From Deltaproteobacteria bacterium HGW-Deltaproteobacteria-4 (GTDB taxonomy: Bacteria; Desulfobacterota; Desulfuromonadia; Desulfuromonadales; UBA2197), in the NCBI GenBank assembly GCA_002841765.1, contig PHAV01000023.1, positions 1 through 45,781 of the forward strand: DNA of 45,781 nt, written 5' to 3'. Below, piece by piece: positions 18,569 to 27,022 of this stretch. The notes under the pieces were generated by a model that did not search any database, was not told where the DNA came from, and worked only from the letters and a program-made list of their open reading frames with translations. Within the stretch, counting starts at the first letter, position 1. Each line of letters begins with the position of its first letter. The translations under genes were made by a program, and so were the position numbers.

Positions 18569-19852
18569 CTACTTCTGGCTGGCGTACAACGCCTGGTCGA
18601 TATCGGCGATGATGTCGCCGGCATCCTCGATGCCGACCGAGAGGCGGATGAGGTCAGGGGTGATGCCGCTCGATTTGAGCTGTTCTTCCGAGAGCTGACG
18701 ATGCGTGGTACTGGCCGGGTGGAGGACGCAGCTGCGGGCGTCGCCGACGTGAACGACGAGCGCGATCAGGCGTGTCGCTTCCATGAATTTGCGGCCAGCT
18801 TCCGCCCCGCCCTTGATGCCGAAGGTGAGGACGCCGCTGCACCCCTTGGGGAGGTACTTGAGCGCCCTGTCGTGGGTGGGATGACTGGCAAGGCCGGGAT
18901 AACGGGTCCAGCTCACCAGCGGATGATTTTCCAGAAATGTGGCGACGGCCAGAGCGTTATCGCTGTGACGCTGCATGCGCAGATGCAGGGTTTCGAGTCC
19001 AAGATTAAAGAGAAAAGCATTGAGGGGTGCAGGCGTCGCCCCGATATCGCGCATCAGCTGAACGCGGGCCTTGATGATGTAGGCCATCGGCCCGAAGGTC
19101 TTGACATACTCGATGCCGTGGTAACTTTCGTCCGGAACGATCATCTCCGGAAAGCGGCCGCATCCCCAGTCGAAGGTACCGCCATCGACAATGACACCAC
19201 CGACGCTGGTGGCGTGACCGTCGATATACTTGGTGGCAGAGTGGATGACGATGTGGGCGCCATGCTCGAAGGGACGGCAAAGGAAGGGGGTGCCGAAAGT
19301 GTTGTCGATAATCAGCGGCGCCTGCATCTCGTTGGCGACGCTGGCGAACTTGGCAAAATCGAGGACGTTGAGGACCGGGTTGCCGATGGTCTCGGCGAAG
19401 AGGCAACGCGTCGTCGGGCGGAAGGCCTTTTTGATCTCATCCGCTGAAGCCTCAGGATCGACAAAGGTGACCTCGATCCCCATCTTCGGCAGGGTGACGG
19501 CAAAGAGGTTGTAGGTGCCACCATAAAGGGTACTCGCCGCCACCACGTGCTGACCGGATTGGCAGATATTGAGAATTGCCAGCGTGGTTGCCGCCTGGCC
19601 GGAGGAGGTGGCCATGGCGCCGACACCCCCTTCCATCTGGGCAATCTTGCGTTCGAAGGCATCGCTGGTCGGGTTGGCGAGACGAGTATAGAAGAAACCG
19701 GCCTCTTCGAGATCAAAGAGCTTGGTGACATGCTCGGCGCTGTCATATTTGAATGTGGTGCTCTGAATGATCGGCAGGATGCGCGGCTCCCCCGATTTCG
19801 GCTCGTAGCCGCCCTGCACGGCAATGGTGTCAATTTTCCAGTTCGGATTCAT
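18569..19852 (-). CDS. metY: O-acetylhomoserine sulfhydrylase / cysteine synthase-like enzyme
   Basis: This PLP enzyme of the Cys/Met metabolism family probably makes homocysteine from O-acetylhomoserine and sulfide. It has 427 residues from the chosen ATG. The N-terminus IDTIAVQGGYEP, the SGQAATTLAIL stretch, the PLP lysine in HSATKYIDGH and the C-terminal GDARSCVLHPASTTHRQL fit the MetY branch, including its typical length. The frame is open for 28 further codons, but AAGGAGAG just upstream of ATG 19852 decides the start. It is monocistronic in appearance. No SAM riboswitch is visible in the short leader. Confidence 0.92.
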   Translation of the reverse strand: MNPNWKIDTIAVQGGYEPKSGEPRILPIIQSTTFKYDSAEHVTKLFDLEEAGFFYTRLANPTSDAFERKIAQMEGGVGAMATSSGQAATTLAILNICQSGQHVVAASTLYGGTYNLFAVTLPKMGIEVTFVDPEASADEIKKAFRPTTRCLFAETIGNPVLNVLDFAKFASVANEMQAPLIIDNTFGTPFLCRPFEHGAHIVIHSATKYIDGHATSVGGVIVDGGTFDWGCGRFPEMIVPDESYHGIEYVKTFGPMAYIIKARVQLMRDIGATPAPLNAFLFNLGLETLHLRMQRHSDNALAVATFLENHPLVSWTRYPGLASHPTHDRALKYLPKGCSGVLTFGIKGGAEAGRKFMEATRLIALVVHVGDARSCVLHPASTTHRQLSEEQLKSSGITPDLIRLSVGIEDAGDIIADIDQALYASQK

Positions 19853-19982
19853 GTGTTCTCTCCTTTTGTTATATGGGAAGGTCAATCGATGTTCTTGACA
19901 GTTTCGCCCAGGTTCTTTCAGAAACAGCGGGGGCATATTAAAACCAATCCGGCTTCCTGTCTACTGCTTAGCAGAGCCCCCA

Positions 19983-20816
19983 TTAGAAACCGTAACTGAT
20001 GAAGAGACCCCCCATCACTTGATTTTCCGCCCCGCGCACCCGGATCAGCGGCGAATCGGCCACCGGCGGTGCGAGACGATCGAATCCGATCAGCAGCGAC
20101 GCGGAAAGAGACCCGGTGAGCGGCAAGCGTGCAAAGCCGTTGAGACCGTAGGCGATCAGCCCGGCATCGGCGGAGTAAGTCTCCAGGCCACTGCGCATTG
20201 ACTGCTCGGGAGTAATGCCCCAATAAGCATTGAGATAGCGTTGATCGCCGAACTTGATGTGCGGGCCGAAAGCATAGATCAGCGGCGGGCCGTTATAAGT
20301 CAGGGCCCCGCCATAGCTGACCTTCAACTCGCCGACCACCCCCTGATGACCGGTGATCCCCTGCTGCAGGTGCAGCCGCAGCTTGTAAGGCGACAAGGAA
20401 TATTCGACAAATCCGCCCAGAGAGACCGTTCCGTCGACGTCACCCAGCCCCTGTAACGCATCGTTATGGCTCCCGGCAACCTGAAAAATCGACCCTCCCT
20501 CCTCTTCCTCCCGTGCAAAGGCATAAGTCACGACCGGGCCGGCGCGCCAGCCCCCATTATGGAGAAGAGCATAGCCGATGCCATCCCTGACATTGGCAAA
20601 GAAGAGCTCCTTGTAGGTCACCCGCAGATCCGGCACCAGTAACAGACTGTAATCGCGGGCGCCGGTAAAGGCCGGGGCCACCAGCAATCCACTGCCGATT
20701 GAGACCCGCCAATCCTTCGACGTTCTTTCATGAGCAGCAGTCGCGCCGGCCGCGGGCGGGATCTTCACCAATAAGAACAGAAGCAGAGACAAGGTCAACA
20801 AGCGAAACAGATTCAA
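19983..20816 (-). CDS. MipA/OmpV-family outer membrane protein
   Basis: MipA/OmpV proteins are outer-membrane beta-barrels, some acting as scaffolds for murein enzymes. This one has 277 residues with a signal peptide (LLTLSLLLFLLVKIPPAAGA), the family start WRVSIGSGLLVAPAFTGARDY, alternating strand patterns and a terminal aromatic residue (ISYGF) as expected for barrel insertion. No ATG exists; the start is taken as TTG at 20816, whose bases overlap the stop of the MFS gene and which has GAGGAAGGAAAG upstream. It is therefore translationally coupled to the exporter gene. Confidence 0.85.
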   Translation of the reverse strand: MNLFRLLTLSLLLFLLVKIPPAAGATAAHERTSKDWRVSIGSGLLVAPAFTGARDYSLLLVPDLRVTYKELFFANVRDGIGYALLHNGGWRAGPVVTYAFAREEEEGGSIFQVAGSHNDALQGLGDVDGTVSLGGFVEYSLSPYKLRLHLQQGITGHQGVVGELKVSYGGALTYNGPPLIYAFGPHIKFGDQRYLNAYWGITPEQSMRSGLETYSADAGLIAYGLNGFARLPLTGSLSASLLIGFDRLAPPVADSPLIRVRGAENQVMGGLFISYGF

Positions 20817-22207
20817 ATTCCACTTTCCTTCCTCAAAGACGGCCGCAACCGCGCCGCCGAAAAGACCATGCCGATACCGCAGAGAGCGCAAAAGATCCAG
20901 AGCGCCAGCTGCATACTGCGCAGAAATTGCGGCAGGGTCGCTTCCGTCACCGCGGCATCGGCCATAAAGATCGAAAAGATCACGGTAATAATCATCATGC
21001 TCGTCATCATCCCCAGGGTACGCATGCTCGCTCCGAGACTGGAAGCAACGCCAAGATAGCGGGGCTCGACACTCCCCATGATAACGCTGGTATTGGGAGA
21101 AGAGAAGAGGGCAAAACCTGTCCCGAGCAGAGCCAGCGTCGCCATGATTAAGGAGAGCGGTGTAGCGGCGTCGACGCTGGCGGCCAAGCCAAGGCCAAGG
21201 GCGCAGAGGGCCATGCCGATGGTGGCGACCTTTGATGCCGGATAACGATCCGCCAGCCGCCCGCACAACGGAGAGAGGAGCGTCTGCAGCAGCGGCTGGA
21301 CAATGAGAATCAAGCCGGCCTCACGGGCGTTCATCCCCTTGACGTATTGCAGATAAAGGCTGAAAAAGAAAGTGACACCGAAGGTGGCAGCATAATTGAG
21401 GAGCGCCGCCAAGTTGGAGAGGGCAAAGACGCGATTGTCGCGCAGCAGGACCATATTGAGGAGAGGATACGTGGTGCACGACTCGATATAAAGAAAGAGG
21501 ACAATGCCGAGCATCCCGGAAAGCATCAGCGCAAAAGCCCCGAGCCCATGGTTGAGGTTGGAGGCACCGGCGATCAAGAGCAAAATGGCGCCGGCGTAGA
21601 CCAGTCCCCCCTTCCAGTCAAAGGGTTCGCCGCGGGCGTCGGCCCATTCGCCGCGCAACTTGATGCTGGTGATCAGCAGAGTGAGGAGGCCCAAAGGGAC
21701 GCTGAGATAAAAGATCGAACGCCAGCCCCAGGTGGTGACGAGGATACCGCCAAGGAATGGGCCGCAGGAGATACCGGCATAAACGCTGGCTACGGCGATA
21801 CCAAGCGCCTTGCCGCGTTCTTCCGGCGGGAAGACCGCCACAACAATGGCCATGGTCGTCGCCATGATCATCGAACCGCCGATCCCCTGCAGGAAACGGA
21901 AGACAATGAGGGATTCGATCGACCAGGACTGCGACAGCAGGCCGCAGCCGACGGTGAAGACAACAATCCCGTAAACGAAGATACGGCGCCGGCCGTGGAT
22001 ATCGCCCAGCCGCCCCATGGCAAGGAGGAAGATTGAAGAAGAGAGGACGTAGGTGGTCTCGACCAATCCGAGCTGCAACGCCGTCGCCGCGAAGTCGCGA
22101 CCGATGGCGGGCAGGGCCACCCCCACCGCCGACATCATGAAAGGCATGAGGAAGTGGGCGACGCAGACGACGAGGAGAGTGGCGGAGCGGGAGACAGGGG
22201 GCAGCAT
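20813..22207 (-). CDS. MFS drug:H+ antiporter-2 (EmrB-like) transporter
   Basis: The 464-residue protein is a polytopic major facilitator with about 14 predicted TM segments. The loop 2-3 motif A is GRLGDIHGRRR and motif C is GISCGPFLGGILV, which mark the DHA exporters. It probably exports a drug or metabolite by proton antiport; the substrate is unknown. The frame runs open to 22306, but the ATG at 22207 begins just before TM1 (LLVVCVAHFLMPFMMS). No membrane-fusion partner is present. The downstream MipA gene is coupled to it. Confidence 0.9.
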   Translation of the reverse strand: MLPPVSRSATLLVVCVAHFLMPFMMSAVGVALPAIGRDFAATALQLGLVETTYVLSSSIFLLAMGRLGDIHGRRRIFVYGIVVFTVGCGLLSQSWSIESLIVFRFLQGIGGSMIMATTMAIVVAVFPPEERGKALGIAVASVYAGISCGPFLGGILVTTWGWRSIFYLSVPLGLLTLLITSIKLRGEWADARGEPFDWKGGLVYAGAILLLIAGASNLNHGLGAFALMLSGMLGIVLFLYIESCTTYPLLNMVLLRDNRVFALSNLAALLNYAATFGVTFFFSLYLQYVKGMNAREAGLILIVQPLLQTLLSPLCGRLADRYPASKVATIGMALCALGLGLAASVDAATPLSLIMATLALLGTGFALFSSPNTSVIMGSVEPRYLGVASSLGASMRTLGMMTSMMIITVIFSIFMADAAVTEATLPQFLRSMQLALWIFCALCGIGMVFSAARLRPSLRKESGI

Positions 22208-22300
22208 GGTTGGCCTTTGCCGGTTGAGGCTGGGGAAGCAGGTGCGACAGCTTAGCCGATTTTGGCGATGGGGGGAAGGAGAAGCAGACCGTCGCGTCAC

Positions 22301-22334
22301 AGACAAAAAGCCTGCACTCGCAGGCTTTTTGTCT
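22301..22334. terminator. Rho-independent terminator, symmetric
   Basis: A perfect 15-bp inverted repeat, AGACAAAAAGCCTGC and its complement, surrounds the loop ACTC and ends in T5 (and A5 on the other side). It lies 36 bases past the stop of the minus-strand gene at 22370 and would end its transcript. Confidence 0.85.
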
Positions 22335-22369
22335 TCTTCATATCAAAATCACAAATAAGCTCCAGACTG

Positions 22370-22879
22370 CTACGGCTTGACACCGTTCTTTGCGCGGATG
22401 AATCGATGCAGCTCTTCAATGGTCTCAGCCTGGTCGAGGATCTGCTGCAGTTCTTTGGCCGGGATCACAGCGAGCTTCATGGCCAAAGCGGCCTCTTCAC
22501 TGCCGCCGACATGAATCGTGTTATTGACTTTCTCAGGTGGTTTTTCACCCCGGTCTCCCACCAGATGGATGAAGCAGATATAGGGGTTGAAGATTAAAGC
22601 CTCCCGGATGGTTATGCGCGCAATTTCCAGGGGAACGTTCTTGCCGAGCCAGATCACCCGGTTGATCTGGGCATTCTCTATCCGACTATTTTTCGGGAAA
22701 ATTACGGCGCTGATCCCCTTTTCTTTTAAGGTCTTCACCAGATCACCGCTCTTGTCAATATCTGCAACCTCGACGACAAAGATGGCTGGCGGTTGCCCGG
22801 CGCTTGCAGGCAAATAACCGATGACAGAGATAACGCAGATGAGGGTGAGGATAAGGGGGGACAGTGTGAGCCAGCGCAT
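22370..22879 (-). CDS. Secreted protein of unknown function
   Basis: The 169-residue protein has a signal peptide (MRWLTLSPLILTLICVISV, ending near ASAG) and a mixed alpha/beta mature part with IFVVEVADIDKSGDLVKTL, then GISAVIFPKNSRIENAQINRVIWLGK, here cited in pieces. I do not recognise the family; the first half loosely resembles SPOR-like or small periplasmic binding folds. The start at 22879 has AAGGAG eight bases upstream, preferred over 22915. It has its own terminator downstream and stands alone between the MFS and cytochrome genes. Confidence 0.75.
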   Translation of the reverse strand: MRWLTLSPLILTLICVISVIGYLPASAGQPPAIFVVEVADIDKSGDLVKTLKEKGISAVIFPKNSRIENAQINRVIWLGKNVPLEIARITIREALIFNPYICFIHLVGDRGEKPPEKVNNTIHVGGSEEAALAMKLAVIPAKELQQILDQAETIEELHRFIRAKNGVKP

Positions 22880-22999
22880 GCGATGTACTCCTTTAAGGGG
22901 GGTAACGTGATTCATTAATTGGCGAACGTAATAATAGCAAAAAAGTGTTCATGCCCTGTATAAATTTTTCCCTCACTAGATGTGCCTTGGCAAGGCATT

Positions 23000-23029
23000 A
23001 AAAAAGGGGCGACCTTATCAGCCGCCCCC
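23000..23029 (-). terminator. Terminator of the cytochrome gene
   Basis: On the minus strand, GGGGCG and CGCCCC pair across an 11-base loop and are followed by T6. It lies 28 bases beyond the stop of the cytochrome gene. Confidence 0.8.
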
Positions 23030-23056
23030 TGATGAACATTATAAAAACTTACAAGA

Positions 23057-24874
23057 TTAGTTTGGTGTCATCTTCAGGCCGCGTTCCGGTCTGGAGAAGT
23101 TGTGGCACAAGGAACAGTCGTAGCCTTTTGCGATATGCGAATGAATTCTGGTGTAGTTGCCAGGAGTTTTTGCCCTGTGGCATTGTGCGCAAACCACTGA
23201 CGTGGCGCCTTTCAACGTATATCCCATGGCCGGTAGATTCATCCGGGTGGTGTTTTCATGGCAGTCAGCGCAGGCCAGCACATTTCCGGCGTAGGTCGGA
23301 ATCTGGTGGTTCAGCAGCTGCAGCTCATCAGTAACAATGGTGGTATAGGGGGTCGAGCTCGACAGACCCATATAGACAAGACCATCGCGGACGGCATCAT
23401 CATAGAGACCGGTGGCGAAGAACTTGGCGGTGGAGAGGGGAACGATTTTGCCGTTAGCCAATGCCTGGGTGGCGGTCTTGTACTTGAACGGATACAGTTT
23501 GGTGCCGACCGGATCAGCGATGGAGCCGTTCGGGCGGGAGACCTTGTACGCGCCGGTCGCAGGATCAAGAACCGCATTGTCAAAGCTGTTGTTGCCCCAG
23601 GTGGTGCCATTCCAGAAGGCATATTTGGGGATCAGATCGTTAGCCTTGGTCGGCATCGGCTCGAAACGGTTGAGGGAGGCGTTCCATTCAGCGTGCTGCC
23701 AGGTACGATCGATTTCCGTAGCCTCGGTAGCGGCGGTGTCGCCGGCGTTTTTGGCATATTTCGGAAGATGGCAGGTCTGGCAGGCCACACGACCGACATG
23801 GTGGTTGGTGTCATAGCTTGTATGACCGCTGGTGATGCTGTCTTTGCCCGGGTGACAGGCGGTCGTGGAACAGCTCATCTGGACGGTGCTGTCCTGGGGA
23901 CGGATATCGCTGCCGCGGCCGGCAACCCGGTGAGCAGTAAAGGTATGGCAGCCCTGACACTGAATATTACCACCGTTACCCATAGCCATATGGGTGTCAT
24001 AAAGGACGTCGCTGGTAGTGCCATTGGCCAGGGCTATATCGCCGCGCTTGACGGCATCGCCGCCGCCGGCTTTGGCGTGGCAACCGAGACAGTTCTTGCG
24101 AATCGGTTTGATGTTGGCTTTCTGGGCGACGAGGTTCATGTTGAGGCCGGCAGCCGGCTCAAAGAGGCCGGTAGTGGCGTTACGAACGCGGCTGTAAGGG
24201 GCGTTGACCGTGTCATTGTGACAGATAAGGCAGTCGATGCTGGCCAGTTGAGCGGAAGAGGGGTTGCCAGTAGCGACCGGTTTGGCGCCGGTACCGGCGT
24301 GGCAGGCGCCACAAGGACCCCAGTTACCCTGAATATTGATACAGTAAGAGTTCAGTGCGCTGGAGCCATCGGTGGCGTCCATCTTGCCCTGGGTTGCGGG
24401 GCCGGTGGTGACTTCAGCAGCAGAGCCTTTCCACTGATAGTGAACGCTTTGATACATGGCCTGGGCCTGGGCACTGTGACAAGTAATACAGAGGCCATAG
24501 CCGGTCCAGGTAAGTCCGGCGTGGCCGGATGGGGGTACACTGCCAATAGTGTAGAGACCGGTTTTAACGGTTTCAGTGTTGCCGGCCGTATCCCTGGAGA
24601 AGTACTTCAAGGTGGTGGTAACGGCAATGTTGATTGGTGCGCTGTACACCGTGGAAGACGTGGTCGGAGTGGTGCCGTTGGTGGTGTAGTAGGTGGTACC
24701 AGCTTCGTTACGAGTCAGCGTTACGTTCTGGGCGGTGGTGTAGGTGCCGGCAACGGGTGATGCCGTGGTGATTGGTGCAGTCTTGTCGGCAACAGGTTTA
24801 CCTGCAAACGAGACGCTGCTCAAGGTCATAGCGACCAAACAGATACTGCAAAATACGGCGAAAACCTTCCTCAT
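23057..24874 (-). CDS. Decahaem c-type cytochrome with N-terminal chitobiase-like domain
   Basis: The 605-residue exported protein has a signal peptide (MRKVFAVFCSICLVAMTLSS). An Ig-like chitobiase C-terminal-type domain follows (about 30-115; TTYYTTNGTTPTTSS, TLKYFSRDTAGNTE). The rest carries nine CXXCH haem sites (CITCH, CGACH, CLICH, CLGCH, CQGCH, CQTCH, CADCH, CAQCH, CSLCH) and one CX4CH site (CSTTACH), so ten haems. Such proteins carry electrons in the periplasm or on the cell surface in metal-reducing bacteria. The Ig-like domain may bind sugars or proteins. ATG 24874 has GGAGG eight bases upstream. There is no neighbouring porin or other cytochrome gene. Confidence 0.9.
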   Translation of the reverse strand: MRKVFAVFCSICLVAMTLSSVSFAGKPVADKTAPITTASPVAGTYTTAQNVTLTRNEAGTTYYTTNGTTPTTSSTVYSAPINIAVTTTLKYFSRDTAGNTETVKTGLYTIGSVPPSGHAGLTWTGYGLCITCHSAQAQAMYQSVHYQWKGSAAEVTTGPATQGKMDATDGSSALNSYCINIQGNWGPCGACHAGTGAKPVATGNPSSAQLASIDCLICHNDTVNAPYSRVRNATTGLFEPAAGLNMNLVAQKANIKPIRKNCLGCHAKAGGGDAVKRGDIALANGTTSDVLYDTHMAMGNGGNIQCQGCHTFTAHRVAGRGSDIRPQDSTVQMSCSTTACHPGKDSITSGHTSYDTNHHVGRVACQTCHLPKYAKNAGDTAATEATEIDRTWQHAEWNASLNRFEPMPTKANDLIPKYAFWNGTTWGNNSFDNAVLDPATGAYKVSRPNGSIADPVGTKLYPFKYKTATQALANGKIVPLSTAKFFATGLYDDAVRDGLVYMGLSSSTPYTTIVTDELQLLNHQIPTYAGNVLACADCHENTTRMNLPAMGYTLKGATSVVCAQCHRAKTPGNYTRIHSHIAKGYDCSLCHNFSRPERGLKMTPN

Positions 24875-25220
24875 CTTTTGATCCTCCATTAGATTGAAAA
24901 TACCAACCCGGGTGTGGTGTGGTCAAAAACTACTGTTACAGATTCAGCTGCTTGCCTCATCCATAACTGCCATAACTCCTTGCACTTCCTGCATTCCTCC
25001 TTCCTTCAAAGTATGATACGGCTATTACGCCGCGAAGCGTTTCTAGAATTCCGAAGACTAACTGCAACTGTTGTTCCCAAATAATGCGTAAAATAAAACA
25101 TCTTGACATCAGGAATAATGCATACACTGTCTCCGGGCCCATTAGTTCGCTCAAGATTATTCAAAATAATGCTTAGTAAAGTGATACAGCCACAGGGATA
25201 GAAACAATGCCGTGACAAAA

Positions 25221-25268
25221 ACTCAAAAATGGGCGAATCCCCCCACTCAAAAATGGGCCAATCCCCCC
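25221..25268. repeat. Two tandem 24-bp repeats
   Basis: Two head-to-tail copies of a 24-mer that begins ACTCAAAAATGGGC and ends AATCCCCCC differ at one base. The A-run/GGG/C6 layout resembles multiple binding sites at ends of some transposons, so a remnant of a mobile element is possible, but no transposase is near. Confidence 0.8.
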
Positions 25269-25370
25269 ATTTATTTTCCAGGACTGGGGGAAATGACCCT
25301 TTATCTGACTCTGTAAAATTTAGAGTTCAAGATCACCTTGGGATTCTAGAGAGCAGAATTAGCCGGAAAT

Positions 25371-25385
25371 ACAGGTGACACCTGT
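25371..25385. promoter_or_regulatory. 15-base palindrome ACAGGTGACACCTGT
   Basis: A 7-bp perfect inverted repeat around one base lies 115 bases upstream of the lipoprotein gene at 25501. The size fits an operator for a dimeric regulator. No regulator gene is adjacent. Confidence 0.35.
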
Positions 25386-25500
25386 CAGCAGCCAATCCAG
25401 AACGTTACCGAACTCCTCCAACCCTTGAAATTTCCCTGACATGCGCTAGCATAGAATGACTGTTCGATTCAACCGGTTGTCTTTCTACAGGGAGTTCACA

Positions 25501-26160
25501 ATGAGCCGACGGATGATGATTTTAGGATTGGCGATCGGAGTCTTGCTGGGGATGGCAGGCTGTACCAGCACAACCATTGGCGGATCTTGGAAAGACCCCG
25601 AGTATCAGGGCGGCACACTGGACAAGGTTTTGGTCATCGGGATTGCCAAACAGGAAACGATGAAACGCCTGTATGAAGACACCTTTGTTGCCTCGCTGCA
25701 CCAGCATAATATTACCGCTTCTCCCGGCCATAAAATCCTGTCACCCGATGAAAGCAACGACAAGGACCTGATTGTCCAGCGCGTCAAGGAGCTGGGGTTC
25801 AAAAATGTCCTGATCTCGCGGGTGGCCGCAAAGAAAAGCGTCGAATTTTTTCACCCCTCCACCACCACGATCATGGGGGATGCCAGTCTCCGTTACCTCT
25901 ACTATCGGGACTACCCCTACTACAGCCACTACAACGACTACTATGACCGCAGCTACGCGACAATCATCCAATCCACGCCGGCCTACACCACGACGACCGA
26001 CCTGGTCATTCTCGAAACCAATATCTATGAAACCACCAACGGAGAAATTATCTATTCTGTTCAGACCCGCTCGCTGATCGATTACGGCAATGAGAAAACG
26101 ATCAAAGAAGTCGTCAAGATCATCATCGACAATCTCAAGACCAACAAATTGATCCAGTAG
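25501..26160 (+). CDS. Lipoprotein, DUF4136-like
   Basis: The 219-residue protein has a lipoprotein signal (MSRRMMILGLAIGVLLG, lipobox MAGC). The mature part has a beta-alpha start (LDKVLVIGIAKQETMKRLYE), a Tyr-rich patch (YYRDYPYYSHYNDYYDRSY) and C-terminal LETNIYETTNGEIIYSVQT. The pattern fits envelope lipoproteins of the DUF4136 kind with unknown role. ATG 25501 has AGGGAG six bases upstream, preferred over 25456. It recalls, but is not the same as, the four lipoproteins at 30883-33821. Confidence 0.8.
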   Translation: MSRRMMILGLAIGVLLGMAGCTSTTIGGSWKDPEYQGGTLDKVLVIGIAKQETMKRLYEDTFVASLHQHNITASPGHKILSPDESNDKDLIVQRVKELGFKNVLISRVAAKKSVEFFHPSTTTIMGDASLRYLYYRDYPYYSHYNDYYDRSYATIIQSTPAYTTTTDLVILETNIYETTNGEIIYSVQTRSLIDYGNEKTIKEVVKIIIDNLKTNKLIQ

Positions 26161-26242
26161 GCTGGTCGGAGTTCGTCGGATCAGACAAATTGCGGCGGGA
26201 AGCGGGGACGCTGACTGACAGGAGGGAGGGTTCAAGTAAAAG

Positions 26243-26506
26243 CAAGAAGCTGCATTGGGAGAACGCCGGAGTTTCGCGTCTCAACTGGCGGCTTGTCTCC
26301 CTTATTCTTTCAGGGGATCAAACTCAACCAGTCCCCCATATCTCAGGGGCTCAAGCAGCTTCTTGACTTTAGGAGTTGCCGTGGAGAACGCCAGTCTTTA
26401 GGCCGCGTCTCAGCTGGTCCAAAATCAGCAACCAGTCCCCCATATCTCAGGGGCTCAAGCAATCTTCCTGTTTCAAAGACTACCCCTTAAACAGAGGCTG
26501 TCAAGG
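26243..26506 (+). ncRNA. Structured two-unit repeat, copy A
   Basis: Two units (26243-26365, 26371-26470) share one fold. An outer stem (AAGAAGCTGC/GCAGCTTCTT in unit 1) closes three hairpins: GAG-bulge-ACGC/GCGT-CTC, ACTGG/CCAGT and CCCC-ATATCTCA-GGGG. Then comes TCAAGC. Unit 2 has paired changes (GCTGG with CCAGT; GTTGC with GCAAT). A tail, TACCCCTTAAACAGAGGCTG, is shared with copy B at 39245. It lies between the 3' ends of two genes, so it is not a leader. The call as RNA rather than DNA repeat rests on the pairing. Confidence 0.6.
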
Positions 26507-26533
26507 ATACAAAGCTAAAAAAGTGGTGGCCCC

Positions 26534-27022
26534 TCAGAAGAAACGAATCAGCAGAAAAAGCCCGATCATGGCGATACCGATGGCAAGCTTGCCGGCCACG
26601 CCGATGGCCAATCCCAGGACCGTCCCAAAACCGGCCCGACCGGCCTGATCCAGACTGCGCTGCAAGGAGAGTTCGCCCGCCACTGCCCCGAGAAACGGGC
26701 CAAGAAGAATACCCGGTATGCCGAAAAATAGTCCGACTATCCCACCGATCACAGCCCCCATCATGGCACGATTCGATCCGCCGTACTTTTTAACTCCCAG
26801 GACCGAGGCGACGACTTCCACGACATAAGTCAGTGCTGCCAGGCCGGCCAGTAACAGTAAAGTCCAGATCCCGACATAATGAAAGTCCTCCGCCCAGGCA
26901 GCAAAGAACAAGCCGAGAAACAAAAGCGGTGCTCCCGGCAGGACCGGCAACAGCAGACCGGCCAAGCCACTGATCGCCAGAATGATGCCGATGATCCAGA
27001 GGATTAGCGATGCATCCGTCAT
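26534..27022 (-). CDS. DUF456 membrane protein
   Basis: This 162-residue protein is mostly hydrophobic with four or more TM segments and Gly-zipper stretches (GAVIGGIVGLFFGIPGILLG). The start LILWIIGIILAISGLAGLLLPVLPGAP is typical of DUF456, cited in part. The function of the family is unknown. Its start overlaps the stop of the Fe-S protein gene by four bases (ATGA), so the two are co-translated. Confidence 0.9.
   Translation of the reverse strand: MTDASLILWIIGIILAISGLAGLLLPVLPGAPLLFLGLFFAAWAEDFHYVGIWTLLLLAGLAALTYVVEVVASVLGVKKYGGSNRAMMGAVIGGIVGLFFGIPGILLGPFLGAVAGELSLQRSLDQAGRAGFGTVLGLAIGVAGKLAIGIAMIGLFLLIRFF

Larger units (their letters stand above)
24875..25500. other. 626-bp gene-free divergent region
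   Basis: This stretch separates the cytochrome and lipoprotein genes, which are transcribed away from each other. It contains a 24-bp tandem repeat (25221-25268), a 15-base palindrome (25371-25385) and a possible -35 box (TTGACA at about 25103), but no convincing ORF, tRNA, GEMM-type riboswitch or sigma-54 site that I can see. Confidence 0.6.

Noticed and set aside
24875-25200. GEMM-type c-di-GMP riboswitch upstream of the cytochrome
   Set aside because: Cytochrome genes in this group often have one, but I see none of its conserved core in the leader on the minus strand.
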